Assembly: GCF_042676185.1 (NCBI RefSeq)
Contig: NZ_JBHTJT010000051.1
Span: forward strand, 248,001 to 312,000
Source: Tropicimonas aquimaris
GTDB taxonomy: Bacteria; Pseudomonadota; Alphaproteobacteria; Rhodobacterales; Rhodobacteraceae
DNA: 64,000 nucleotides
Reading direction: 5' to 3'
In this document: in pieces, positions 32,991 through 40,985 of the stretch
Numbering within the stretch: the first letter of the stretch is position 1
Layout: every line of letters starts with the position of its first letter
Position numbers and translations under genes: made by a program
The notes under the pieces: generated by a model
Told to the model about the DNA's origin: nothing
The model's database searches: none
What the model saw: the letters and a program-made list of their open reading frames with translations, nothing else

Positions 32991-33608
32991 TTGAACGTCG
33001 CTGCGAACCGTATCAGGCGTGGGCGCAAATTCGACCAGGTGGTCGGCGGCGCCCGCGAAGTCTTTCTTCAGTATGGGTTCGAAGGCGCCAGCGTGGACGA
33101 CATCGCTCGTGCGGCCGGCGTCTCCAAGGCGACGCTCTACAGCTACTTCCCGGACAAGCGGTTGCTGTTCCTAGAAGTTGCCAAGGTCGATTGCTGCCAG
33201 CAGGCCTACGACGCGGTCGAGGAGATCGACCCGACGCTGCCGGTTCGCGACGTTCTCGCCGCGACGGCAACGCAGATGATGTGCTTCCTGCTTTCGGACA
33301 TCGGCCGGGCCGTTTTCCGGATCGTGATCGCCGAGGCGGAAAGGTTTCCCGAGCTCGGCCGCGAATACTGGCGCAACGGACCGGCGCGGGCGCGTCACAT
33401 GCTGATCGGCTATTTCCGCCATGCCATCGCGCGCGGGGAGTTGAAGATCGACGACCTTGAGCTGGCGGCCGATCAGTTCATCGAACTGTGCAAGGTGGAT
33501 CTGTTCCCGCGTCTGCTGCTCGGCGTGGATACCGACTTCGATGCGAAGGATTACGACCGCATTGCGCAGGGTGCGGTCGAAATGTTCATGGCGCGCTACG
33601 GCGCCTGA
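32991..33608 (+). CDS. TetR/AcrR family transcriptional regulator
   Basis: A 205-residue TetR family repressor. The N-terminal helix-turn-helix covers about residues 12-58, with VFLQYGFEGASVDDIARAAG and VSKATLYSYFPDKRLLFLEV as the recognition part. The C-terminal ligand domain has the AefR-like/TetR_C pattern (FRIVIAEAERFPELGREYW). The start is TTG at 32991: GAGGAGG at 32977-32983 is 7 bases upstream and no ATG gives a complete N-terminus. An inverted repeat upstream may be its own operator. Such regulators often sense hydrophobic compounds and control efflux pumps, but no pump gene is adjacent; the small exported peptide gene upstream is the nearest candidate target. Confidence 0.92.
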   Translation: MNVAANRIRRGRKFDQVVGGAREVFLQYGFEGASVDDIARAAGVSKATLYSYFPDKRLLFLEVAKVDCCQQAYDAVEEIDPTLPVRDVLAATATQMMCFLLSDIGRAVFRIVIAEAERFPELGREYWRNGPARARHMLIGYFRHAIARGELKIDDLELAADQFIELCKVDLFPRLLLGVDTDFDAKDYDRIAQGAVEMFMARYGA

Positions 33609-33615
33609 CGCGCCC

Positions 33616-33632
33616 CCGCGCCGGTGGCGCGG
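33616..33632. terminator. GC-rich hairpin between convergent tetR and RTX gene
   Basis: CCGCGCC (33616-33622) pairs perfectly with GGCGCGG (33626-33632) around GGT. It starts 8 bases after the tetR stop codon and lies in the short gap to the convergent RTX gene. No T-run is present. Confidence 0.5.
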
Positions 33633-33656
33633 AGGCGACGACGCAGTTCCCGTCGT

Positions 33657-34829
33657 TCAGAAGATGAAGTCGGACGCGGTCAGCGTGCCGTCAAAATCCT
33701 TGAGGAAGATATCGGAATTGTCGTTGAAGGCTATGAGCGTTCCGCCGTCTTCCTGGGTGATGGTCAGCCTGGACAGGGAATTCGCTTTCGTGATCTCAAT
33801 CTTGTCCTGGGACTGGGTGAAGTCGGTGATGGTGTCGGAGCCGAACTTGCCACCCTTGAAGATGAACTTGTCTTTGCCGCCCCGCCCCTCAAACCAGTTG
33901 TCCTTGTTGTTGCTGATGAAGCGGTCCTTGGTGCTGGTTCCGACGATCTTTTCGATGTTCGACAGTGTGTCCGTCGTGCCGAAGCCGTCCCGCACCTCGC
34001 CCGTGTACATGTTCACGATGATGCCGTCATAGCCACCCTCGATCGAGTCGCGGAAATACAGCGCAGTGTCGAAGCCCTTGCCGCCGCCAATGAGGTCGTC
34101 GCCTCTGAGGCCTGCAAAAACATTGTCTCCGTCATCGCCCTTGAACGAGTCGTCGCTGACCGTGCCGAAGACCTGATCGATACCGATCAGAGTGTCGACT
34201 TCCCCGTCCGGACCGATGGCTTGCTGGTTCGCCAGGTCGACGTCGATGCCTTCCGCTGTGGGCCGACGATCATAGCTCCAGAACGAGTAGCTGACGGTGT
34301 CGTACTTTTCGATAGACCCGATGTAGGTATCCGCGCCGCCCTTGTCCTTGATGAAGGTGCCGCCGCCCCTCGCATCGACTGTATCGTCGCCGCTGCCGGT
34401 CGACACGTCCATGCCGGTGCCGTTCGTGGGGCCGACAAAGGTGCTGCCGCCCGCAACGAGGTTGTCGTAGGTGCGGGACGCATTCTCGAGGTAGTAGTGA
34501 TGGAATTCGTCGGCATCCAGCGAGATGCCCGTCATCTTGACTTCGAGATCTCCGGACTTGTCGTACCACTTGATGCCCTTGATGTCGCCAGAGGTGATGA
34601 TCTGTTCACCCTTGTACTTGCCGGAGCTCGGCTTGTAGGTCTCCAGGTTTTCGAAGGTGATCTTGATCTTCCAGGGCGATTTGGTTGGGTCATAGGTGCC
34701 AGCGATGGATGCATCGTAGCGCATCACCATGAACCCCTTGCTCACATTGAACTGCACGACGCTGTAGTTCTCGAACTGTGAGTACCCGTAATGGTAATTG
34801 TGCGCTTTCGTGTAAACTACTCTGGCCAT
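33657..34829 (-). CDS. RTX-type calcium-binding protein, probable type I secreted, copy 1
   Basis: A 390-residue acidic protein with RTX-like repeats in the C-terminal two-thirds. Glycine/Asp-rich blocks include STGSGDDTVDARGGG (about 141-155), GDDGDNVFAGLRGDDLIGGG (about 230-250) and NWFEGRGGKDKFIFKGG (about 320-336). A final FGSDTITDFTQSQDKIEI segment, typical of serralysin-type RTX ends, follows. The chain ends in ASDFIF; a short hydrophobic/acidic end like this is the usual uncleaved type I secretion signal. The first 135 residues form no domain I recognise. There is no N-terminal signal peptide. Base composition looks less GC-rich than neighbouring housekeeping genes. It is about 320 bases downstream of a clear paralogue on the same strand. 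Secretion by the exporter at 1-4 kb is an inference. Confidence 0.82.
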   Translation of the reverse strand: MARVVYTKAHNYHYGYSQFENYSVVQFNVSKGFMVMRYDASIAGTYDPTKSPWKIKITFENLETYKPSSGKYKGEQIITSGDIKGIKWYDKSGDLEVKMTGISLDADEFHHYYLENASRTYDNLVAGGSTFVGPTNGTGMDVSTGSGDDTVDARGGGTFIKDKGGADTYIGSIEKYDTVSYSFWSYDRRPTAEGIDVDLANQQAIGPDGEVDTLIGIDQVFGTVSDDSFKGDDGDNVFAGLRGDDLIGGGKGFDTALYFRDSIEGGYDGIIVNMYTGEVRDGFGTTDTLSNIEKIVGTSTKDRFISNNKDNWFEGRGGKDKFIFKGGKFGSDTITDFTQSQDKIEITKANSLSRLTITQEDGGTLIAFNDNSDIFLKDFDGTLTASDFIF

Positions 34830-35152
34830 GAATTATCCCCCATACAGACCATAATGCGTGTGGCGATGTCTTCCGGAATCGCCATGTCGCTACCAGTAGC
34901 GAAGACTATCAGGCGGATTGCACATGAGGGAGTCCCCCAATGAATTCCGCAGGTAACGATTGCCTCATCGGCCGGTTGGGGATCTGCAGCGTTCTTTGTG
35001 GCAGAGGCCCAGCCCGGCCACAAAGCTTAAGTATCTGTAAATCATGAAATATGCATGGGTCGTGATAAGCCTGCTGACGGGCGCCTCTTACAGGGGCAAA
35101 ACCGCCAGGGCGCGCGCGCATTGTCTACTGAGACAGGAAGGAGCGTTTCCAG
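34830..35152. other. 323-base gap between the two RTX genes
   Basis: No convincing gene is seen. On the minus strand the RTX copy 1 start is preceded by GGGGGA, a reasonable ribosome site. A perfect hairpin, TCGCTA (34887-34892) with TAGCGA (34897-34902), lies about 60 bases upstream of that start. A CATTATGG stretch nearby could serve as a -10 box. The length allows copy 1 its own promoter. Confidence 0.4.
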
Positions 35153-36337
35153 TCAGAAAAAGAAGTCGCTTCCGCGCAGGTCTGCCGTCCAATCGACGAG
35201 GAAAACCTTTGAATCGTCGTTCAGCTCGATCCAGGTGCCCGAGCTCTGGTGGGTGATCGTCAGGTCGCGGATCCTGTCGGCGGCCAGGATCTCGATCTTG
35301 TCGCCATCGCTGCGGGAGAAATCGTCGACGTAGTCGGTTCCGAAATCCCTTCCCTTGAACACGAACCGGTCGGCGCCGTCGCGGCCGCGGAACCAGTTGT
35401 CGACCTCGTTGCCTATGAAGATGTCGTCGGTGTCGGTGCCCTCGACCTCCTCGATCTTCGTGACCTGGTCGAGGGTGCCGAAGCCGTCCCGGATCTTGCC
35501 GGTGATCAGGTTGGCGACGATCCCGTCATATCCGCCGGCGCCTGCGTCCTGGTAATACTGCACGCGGTCGTCTCCGCCGCGGCCGTTGATCACGTCGCGG
35601 CCGCGCAGGCCGACGAATGCGTTGTCGTCGCCGTCTCCGCTCAGGGTGTCCTTGCGGTTGGTGCCGATCACGCGCTCGATATCCACCAGCTTGTCGACCT
35701 TGCCGTCCGGTCCCACGGCGCGCTTCTTGGCCAGGTTGACGTCGACGCCCCGGTTCAGGGGCTGATCGGTCCGGTTCCATTGGTCGTAGGCGACCGAGTC
35801 CCACCGGTCGCTGTCCGTGCCGATATAGCGGTCCGCGCCGCCGGCATCCTTGATGTAGCTGCCGCCCGGTCCCGCGTTCACCACGTCGTTGCCGGCGCCG
35901 GTCGTCACGTCCACGCCGCTGTTAGCCGATTTCGGCCCGGTGAAGGTGCTGTTGTCGGCGACGAGGTTGGCATAGAGCTTGTTGGGGTCTTCGCGCAGGT
36001 ACTGGTGGAACAGACCGGCCTCCAGGCCGATGTCTGTCATCTTGACCTGGGTCTTGCCGGCCTTGTCGAACCACTCGATCCGGTTGACCTTGCCGTTGGT
36101 GATGAGCGTTTCGCCGGCATAGTCGCCATGGTCGGGCTTGTAGGTGTCGAGTTTCGACAGGGTGATGGTGACCGACCAGGCCGACCGCTCGGGATCGAAA
36201 CCGCGCCCTGCCTCCTTCTGGTCATAGACCAGCCTGATGATCCCGTCTTTCGCGTTGAACTTCGCTATCTGATAGTCTTCGAGGTCGGAATACCGCCCGA
36301 GGTAGCTCTGATTGTTCGTGAATGCGACTTTTGCCAT
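35153..36337 (-). CDS. RTX-type calcium-binding protein, probable type I secreted, copy 2
   Basis: A 394-residue paralogue of the preceding entry. The two align along their whole length, from MAKVAFTNNQSY against MARVVYTKAHNY to GSDFFF against ASDFIF. RTX-like blocks are VTTGAGNDVVNAGPGGSYIK (about 141-160), GDGDDNAFVGLRGRDVINGR (about 235-255) and RGRDGADRFVFKGRDFG (about 330-345), then a DDFSRSDGDKIEI segment. Repeats are interleaved with non-repeat segments containing GGYDGIVANLITGKIRDGFG, which is also shared with copy 1. There is no N-terminal signal peptide. Start ATG at 36337 follows AGGGGGTT. It lies 129 bases downstream of the NYN gene. Function beyond calcium binding and secretion is unknown. 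Confidence 0.82.
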   Translation of the reverse strand: MAKVAFTNNQSYLGRYSDLEDYQIAKFNAKDGIIRLVYDQKEAGRGFDPERSAWSVTITLSKLDTYKPDHGDYAGETLITNGKVNRIEWFDKAGKTQVKMTDIGLEAGLFHQYLREDPNKLYANLVADNSTFTGPKSANSGVDVTTGAGNDVVNAGPGGSYIKDAGGADRYIGTDSDRWDSVAYDQWNRTDQPLNRGVDVNLAKKRAVGPDGKVDKLVDIERVIGTNRKDTLSGDGDDNAFVGLRGRDVINGRGGDDRVQYYQDAGAGGYDGIVANLITGKIRDGFGTLDQVTKIEEVEGTDTDDIFIGNEVDNWFRGRDGADRFVFKGRDFGTDYVDDFSRSDGDKIEILAADRIRDLTITHQSSGTWIELNDDSKVFLVDWTADLRGSDFFF

Positions 36338-36466
36338 GGCCTGTAACCCCCTGCAGAATAAACGTGTTCGACTCTCGAAATGGCCGACGGAATCGCACCC
36401 ATACGCGACGACCCCGGGGAGGCTATCAGAATTTCTTTTTGGAATCGACGCTTACGGCCGTTTGGA

Positions 36467-37189
36467 TCAATCCAGCCTGCGCACCTGCAATTGATTGCCC
36501 GGTCCGCGGCGCGTTTCGAAAATCTTGATCGATTCCACGAGGTCCGAGAGCTTCTTCTTGCCGTAGGTGCGGGTGTCGAAATCCGGGTTGGCGGAGACCA
36601 CGAACTGACCGAGCTGGCCGAGGGTATACCAGTCGTCATCCTGGTCGATGCCGTCCATCGCCTTGAGGATGAGATCTCGCGCCTCGGTGAGCGGTTTGGC
36701 CTTGGCGGCATCCTTGCGCGTGCTGGCGGGCTCGGCGTCGCTTGCGGCGCGGGTGTCGATGTTCTCGAGATAGATGAAGCGCTTGCAGGCCTTGCGGAAG
36801 GCCTCCGGCGTCTTGCGTTGCCCGATGCCGTAGACGTCGAGGCCCTGTTCGCGGATGCGGCTCGAAAGCCGGGTGAAATCGCTGTCGGAGGAGACCAGCA
36901 CGAAGCCGTCGAAGCGGCCGGTATGCAGAAGGTCCATCGCGTCAATCACCAGCGCGATGTCGGAGGCGTTCTTGCCCACGGTATTGGCGGGCTGGTGATG
37001 CGGCACGAGACCGAACTCCGCCTGGACCTTGGACCAGCCCTTCATCTGGCTGGACGAGAAGTCGCCGTAAACCCGGCGGACGGAGGCTTCGCCATAGGCG
37101 GCGATCTCGTCGAAGATCGCCTTGGCGAATTGCGGCGAGGTGTTGTCGGCGTCGATCAGGACGGCGAGGAGCGGTTGTTGGTCGGGCAT
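36467..37189 (-). CDS. NYN domain protein with C-terminal OST-HTH/LOTUS-like domain
   Basis: A 240-residue protein. Residues 1-150 are a NYN (PIN-like RNase) domain of the LabA/DUF88 type. AVLIDADNTSPQFAKAIFDE near the N-terminus, ASDIALVIDAMDLLH at about 80 and FVLVSSDSDFTRLSSRIRE at about 102 carry the conserved acidic metal-binding residues. After a charged linker, residues 170-240 (LILKAMDGIDQDDDWYTLGQ, FDTRTYGKKKLSDLVESI) match the OST-HTH/LOTUS RNA-binding module. An RNA-targeting nuclease role is a family-level inference. The ATG at 37189 (MPDQQPLLAV) is chosen over an earlier ATG at 37246 that lies inside the hairpin region. It lies 105 bases after the formaldehyde dehydrogenase gene on the same strand. 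Confidence 0.88.
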   Translation of the reverse strand: MPDQQPLLAVLIDADNTSPQFAKAIFDEIAAYGEASVRRVYGDFSSSQMKGWSKVQAEFGLVPHHQPANTVGKNASDIALVIDAMDLLHTGRFDGFVLVSSDSDFTRLSSRIREQGLDVYGIGQRKTPEAFRKACKRFIYLENIDTRAASDAEPASTRKDAAKAKPLTEARDLILKAMDGIDQDDDWYTLGQLGQFVVSANPDFDTRTYGKKKLSDLVESIKIFETRRGPGNQLQVRRLD

Positions 37190-37215
37190 GTTTGCCTTTG
37201 TTGGTTGGCGGCGGA

Positions 37216-37236
37216 CCGGGGATTTTGCACCCCCGG
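37216..37236 (-). terminator. Hairpin downstream of the formaldehyde dehydrogenase gene
   Basis: On the minus strand CCGGGG and CCCCGG arms (37216-37221 and 37231-37236) enclose a loop with TGCAAAAT. It lies between the dehydrogenase stop and the NYN start and probably ends or attenuates the dehydrogenase transcript. The adjacent CCTTCTTCT...AATAC stretch (37251-37268) resembles part of the repeat at 8832-8859. Confidence 0.45.
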
Positions 37237-37294
37237 ACCCCCGCAAGATGTATTCAGTCAGAAGAAGGGGCCCGTTAGCGCAAAGTTCAAGGGC

Positions 37295-38407
37295 TCAGTA
37301 GACCACCACCGAGCGGATCGATTCGCCGGCATGCATCAGGTCGAAGCCCTTGTTGATCTCGTCGAGGCTGAGCGTGTGGGTGATCATCGGGTCGATCTCG
37401 ATCTTGCCCTGCATGTACCAGTCGACGATCTTGGGCACGTCGGTGCGCCCGCGGGCGCCACCGAAGGCCGTGCCTTTCCAGACCCGCCCGGTCACCAGCT
37501 GGAACGGCCGTGTGGAGATCTCGGCGCCAGCCGGCGCCACGCCGATGATGATCGATTCGCCCCAGCCCTTGTGCGCCGATTCGAGCGCGGTGCGCATGAC
37601 GTTGACGTTGCCGGTGGCATCGAAGGTGTAGTCGGCGCCGCCCTTGGTGAGGTTCACGAGATAGGCGACGAGATCGCCGTCGACCTCGGCCGGGTTCACG
37701 AAGTCGGTCATGCCGAAGCGCTCGGCCATCTCGACCTTGGCGGGGTTGAGATCGACGCCGACGATCTGGTCGGCGCCCGCGAGCCGCAGCCCCTGGATCA
37801 CGTTGAGCCCGATGCCGCCCAGCCCGAAGACGATGGCGCGGCAACCGATCTCGGCCTTGGCGGTGTTGATCACGGCGCCGATGCCGGTGGTGACGCCGCA
37901 GCCGATGTAGCAGATCTTGTCGAAAGGGGCGTCGGGGTTGACCTTTGCCAGCGCGATCTCCGGCAGGACCGTGTAGTTGGAGAAGGTCGAGCAGCCCATG
38001 TAATGCAGGATCGGGTCGCCATCGAGCGTGGAGAATCGCGAGGTGCCGTCCGGCATCAGGCCCTGGCCCTGCGTCGAGCGGATCGACTGGCAGAGGTTTG
38101 TCTTGGGGTTGAGGCAGTATTCACATTCGCGGCATTCGGGCGTGTACAGCGGAATGACGTGGTCGCCCGGCTTCAGGCTGGTGACGCCCTCGCCGACTTC
38201 GAGCACGATACCGGCGCCTTCATGGCCCAGAATCGCAGGAAACAGGCCCTCCGGGTCGGCCCCGGACAGGGTGAACTCGTCCGTGTGGCAGATGCCGGTG
38301 GCCTTGATTTCAACGAGGACTTCACCGGCGCGGGGGCCCTCCAGGTTGACCTCCATCACCTCCAGCGGCTTGCCAGCCGCCAGTGCAACCGCTGCGCGCG
38401 TTTTCAT
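37295..38407 (-). CDS. frmA: S-(hydroxymethyl)glutathione dehydrogenase / class III alcohol dehydrogenase
   Basis: A 370-residue zinc-dependent dehydrogenase that oxidises S-hydroxymethylglutathione (formed from formaldehyde and glutathione) to S-formylglutathione with NAD. Catalytic zinc ligands are Cys in TGICHTDEFTLSG (about 39), GHEGAGIV (about 61) and Cys in CYIGCGVTTGIG (about 168). The structural zinc site is CRECEYCLNPKTNLC (about 91-105). The nucleotide fold is VFGLGGIGLNVIQGLRLAGA and FDATGNVNVMR follows. Length and motifs are diagnostic of class III enzymes, including the Arg-binding HGWG-like KGWGESIIIG. With fghA at 30.8 kb it would complete formaldehyde to formate conversion. 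Confidence 0.96.
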   Translation of the reverse strand: MKTRAAVALAAGKPLEVMEVNLEGPRAGEVLVEIKATGICHTDEFTLSGADPEGLFPAILGHEGAGIVLEVGEGVTSLKPGDHVIPLYTPECRECEYCLNPKTNLCQSIRSTQGQGLMPDGTSRFSTLDGDPILHYMGCSTFSNYTVLPEIALAKVNPDAPFDKICYIGCGVTTGIGAVINTAKAEIGCRAIVFGLGGIGLNVIQGLRLAGADQIVGVDLNPAKVEMAERFGMTDFVNPAEVDGDLVAYLVNLTKGGADYTFDATGNVNVMRTALESAHKGWGESIIIGVAPAGAEISTRPFQLVTGRVWKGTAFGGARGRTDVPKIVDWYMQGKIEIDPMITHTLSLDEINKGFDLMHAGESIRSVVVY

Positions 38408-38480
38408 CGTCGTTTCCTCTCGTTAAACTGCGGGCAAACCGTGGGCGATGCGCCCGGACAATGCAACCTGCGAGGATGAG

Positions 38481-38945
38481 ATGCGTTTGAAATTTGCCGC
38501 GCTGCCTGCCTGCCTTCTGGGGCTGGCCGCCTGCGACCCCGTCGTGACCGATCCGATCACCGAGTCGACCTTCGTCGCCAACCCGGCGCCGCCGCCGGTG
38601 GTCGACCCGATCCCGCCGGCGGACCCGGTGGCGGTCTCGCCGATCGACGGTGGCGGCAATGCCCAGCCCGGCGTCGACCCGGCGCTGGAGCTGGTCGAGG
38701 TCAATCCCTACGGCGAGGTGCGCGAGGGCGCCGGTGGGCTGACCGAGCGCCTGCCGGACACCTGCAAGCTCGGCGAGGTGCAGCAATATATGGGCCAGAG
38801 CGGTGCCTCGGTGGAAGCGGGCGGGCTGACCATGCCGTACCGCGTGGTCGGGCCGACCGATATCGTGACCCAGGAATACAACCCGACGCGGATCAACTTC
38901 TTCGTCGACTCCGCCGGGCAGGTGACGCGGATCTCCTGCGGCTGA
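38481..38945 (+). CDS. Lipoprotein with I78-family peptidase-inhibitor-like domain
   Basis: A 154-residue predicted lipoprotein. The signal peptide ends in LAAC at Cys18. A proline-rich spacer follows (NPAPPPVVDPIPPADP, about 34-50). The C-terminal 65 residues fit the I78 inhibitor pattern: a Cys in PDTCKLGEVQQYMGQSG, then MPYRVVGPTDIVTQEYNP and RINFFVDSAGQVTRISCG with the second Cys. I78 domains resemble small serine-protease inhibitors, and inhibitory activity here is untested. The ATG at 38481 is preceded by GAGGA. It starts 73 bases from, and divergent to, the formaldehyde dehydrogenase gene and converges on the TPP enzyme gene. Confidence 0.85.
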   Translation: MRLKFAALPACLLGLAACDPVVTDPITESTFVANPAPPPVVDPIPPADPVAVSPIDGGGNAQPGVDPALELVEVNPYGEVREGAGGLTERLPDTCKLGEVQQYMGQSGASVEAGGLTMPYRVVGPTDIVTQEYNPTRINFFVDSAGQVTRISCG

Positions 38946-38958
38946 GGTCGGCGGCCGA

Positions 38959-40638
38959 TCAGTCGCCCGCCGCTGCGGCGAGCCCTGCGGCGCGCGTGGC
39001 GTCGAGCGTGCTCGCGGGCGAGAGCGCCTGCGGGTCGACCTGCAGGTCGATCAGGGCCAGCGTCCCGGCGGTGCGTGCGGCATCGAAGGCGGCGGGGAAG
39101 TCCTCGTCGCGGGTGACGGTGGTGCCCCAGCCGCCATAGGCGCGGGCCAGCAGCGGCAGGTCGGGGACGTGCAGATCGGTGCCGATGACCCGGCCCGGAT
39201 AGCGGCGCTCCTGGTGCATCCGGATCGTTCCGTAGCGGCCGTTGTTCACCACCAGCACCACGATCGCCGCGTCGTGCTGCGCCGCGGTCGACAGCTCGTT
39301 CACCGTCATCTGCAGGCAGCCGTCGCCGACGATGCAGACCACGCAGCGCTCCGGGTGCTCGATCTTGGCGGCGATGGCCGCGGGCAGGCCGTAGCCCATG
39401 GAGCCCGAGGTCGGGGCGAGCTGGGTGCCGTAGCGCTTGTAGCGGAAATAGCGGTGCACCCAGGCCGCGAAATTGCCGGCGCCGCTGGCGACGATCGCGT
39501 CTTCCGGGAGATTGTCGGACAGCCAGCGGATCACCGCCTCCTGCCGTAGGGCGCCGGGGGTCTGCACCGGTTCCTGCCAGACCTCGAAATCGGCGCGCGC
39601 CTCGGCGGTCCATGTCCGGCTGGTGATCAGCGGCGCGGCATGGGCCGCGAGCGCCGATATGGCGTCTGCCGTGGGCGCGGCGAGCGCAAGCTGCGCGGGG
39701 TAGAGACGCCCGAGTTCATCGGGATCGGGATGTACATGGATCAGCATGCGTCTGGGGTCGGGGCGCGCCGGGTCTAGGAGTTCGAAGCCGCCGGTCACCG
39801 TCTCGCCGAGCCTTGTGCCGAGCGCGAGGATCACGTCGGCCATCGCGAGCCGCGCGCCCAGCTCCGGGTTCATGCCGACGCCGAGGTAGCCCACGTAGTT
39901 CGGATGGCGGTTGTCCATGAAGTCCTGCCGCCGGAAGCTGACCGCGACCGGCAGGTCGAGGGTCTCGGCGAAGATCTCGAGATCGCGGGTCGCCTGGGCC
40001 GACCAGCCCGGGCCGCCGGCGACGACCAGCGGCCGCCGGGCGAGGCGCAACGCCCGCATGACGGCGGTCGCGAAAGCTTCGCGATCGGTTGGTGGCGCGA
40101 AGGTGGTGGGCGGGATATCCGGAACCGTGGCGCTGGCGGAGAGCATGTCCTCGGGGAGCGCCAGAACCACCGGGCCGAGGCGGCCCGAGAGCGCGACGTT
40201 CCAGGCCCGCGCGATGTATTCCGGGAGCCGCTCCGTCTCGCGCACCTCCGCGGCCCATTTGACCAGCGGGCCGAAGAAGGCGGGCATGTCGACTTCCTGG
40301 AAGGCGTCGCGGTCGCGATGCTTGCGGTCGATCTGACCGACGAAGGCGATCATCGGGGTGCTGTCGTGCTGTGCGATGTGCAGCCCGGCGCTGGCGTTGG
40401 TCGCCCCGGGGCCACGGGTGACGAAGAGGATGCCGGGGGTGCCGGTAAGCTTGCCGTGGGCTTCGGCCATCATCGCCGCGCCGCCCTCCTGACGGCAGGT
40501 GATGGTGTCGATGCCGCTCTCGTGGAGCCCGTCGAGCGCAGCGAGGAAGCTCTCGCCCGGCACCGAGAAGACCCGGCGGACGCCGCGGAGCTTGAGTTGA
40601 TCGACAAGTATCTGCCCGCCGTGTCGTGACTGTGTCAT
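38959..40638 (-). CDS. Thiamine pyrophosphate-dependent enzyme, acetolactate synthase-like
   Basis: A 559-residue TPP enzyme with the three-domain acetolactate-synthase/benzoylformate-decarboxylase plan. The N-terminal pyrimidine-binding domain has VFSVPGESFLAALDGLHE, the catalytic Glu in TCRQEGGAAMMAEA (about residue 50) and FVTRGPGATNASAGLH. The middle domain is FAD/nucleotide-fold-like. The C-terminal cofactor motif GDGCLQMTVNELSTAAQHDA ... NN is at about 427-455. ATG at 40638 has GAGGAGG 6 bases upstream. No small regulatory subunit gene (ilvN-like) is adjacent, and the sequence is not the standard biosynthetic IlvB, so a catabolic or unassigned decarboxylase/ligase role is more likely. 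The substrate is unknown. Confidence 0.88.
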   Translation of the reverse strand: MTQSRHGGQILVDQLKLRGVRRVFSVPGESFLAALDGLHESGIDTITCRQEGGAAMMAEAHGKLTGTPGILFVTRGPGATNASAGLHIAQHDSTPMIAFVGQIDRKHRDRDAFQEVDMPAFFGPLVKWAAEVRETERLPEYIARAWNVALSGRLGPVVLALPEDMLSASATVPDIPPTTFAPPTDREAFATAVMRALRLARRPLVVAGGPGWSAQATRDLEIFAETLDLPVAVSFRRQDFMDNRHPNYVGYLGVGMNPELGARLAMADVILALGTRLGETVTGGFELLDPARPDPRRMLIHVHPDPDELGRLYPAQLALAAPTADAISALAAHAAPLITSRTWTAEARADFEVWQEPVQTPGALRQEAVIRWLSDNLPEDAIVASGAGNFAAWVHRYFRYKRYGTQLAPTSGSMGYGLPAAIAAKIEHPERCVVCIVGDGCLQMTVNELSTAAQHDAAIVVLVVNNGRYGTIRMHQERRYPGRVIGTDLHVPDLPLLARAYGGWGTTVTRDEDFPAAFDAARTAGTLALIDLQVDPQALSPASTLDATRAAGLAAAAGD

Positions 40639-40985
40639 GGCTGCCCTCCTCGTTCGCCCTGCGTCGCGGCCGGTTCCTGGCCGCGCGGAGCTTGTGTCCC
40701 TGCCACCGAGGATGCCGCCGCGCGGGGGCACAGGCAAGCGCGGGCTCCCGCCCGTCGTCGTCGCATCGAAGATGCACCTCCTCCCGTTGGGCCGGGCCGC
40801 GCGCTGGCGCGCGGGGGGGGCGCGGATGACAGCGGTCGGGCCACCCGCGCGGCGGTTGCGCTCCATCCCGGGCGGCGTAGCGTCAGGTGGGGGATGGTTC
40901 ATTAGACCTGTCTTGCAATGTGGACGGTTTCCCGAACCCCGCGCGCGCGGCGGCGCTGCATGCCTTGCTGGGATGAGGGGGCTGA

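Noticed and set aside
34909..35121. Minus-strand 70-codon frame in the gap between RTX genes
   Set aside because: No ribosome site, no conserved-looking composition, and it overlaps a hairpin; treated as intergenic.
35044..35256. Small plus-strand frame starting MKYAWVVISLLTGAS, signal-peptide-like
   Set aside because: Only the first 15 residues look like a signal; the rest is Arg-rich and most of the frame overlaps the 3' end of RTX copy 2. No ribosome site.
36440..36480. TGATCC followed by TAAG upstream of RTX copy 2, resembling an RpoE promoter
   Set aside because: The spacing is 9 bases instead of 18 and TGATCC spans the NYN stop codon, so it cannot serve as an ECF11 promoter.
36380..38479. 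699-codon plus-strand frame opposite the NYN and formaldehyde dehydrogenase genes
   Set aside because: Antisense shadow crossing two real genes and an intergenic hairpin; no motif supports it.
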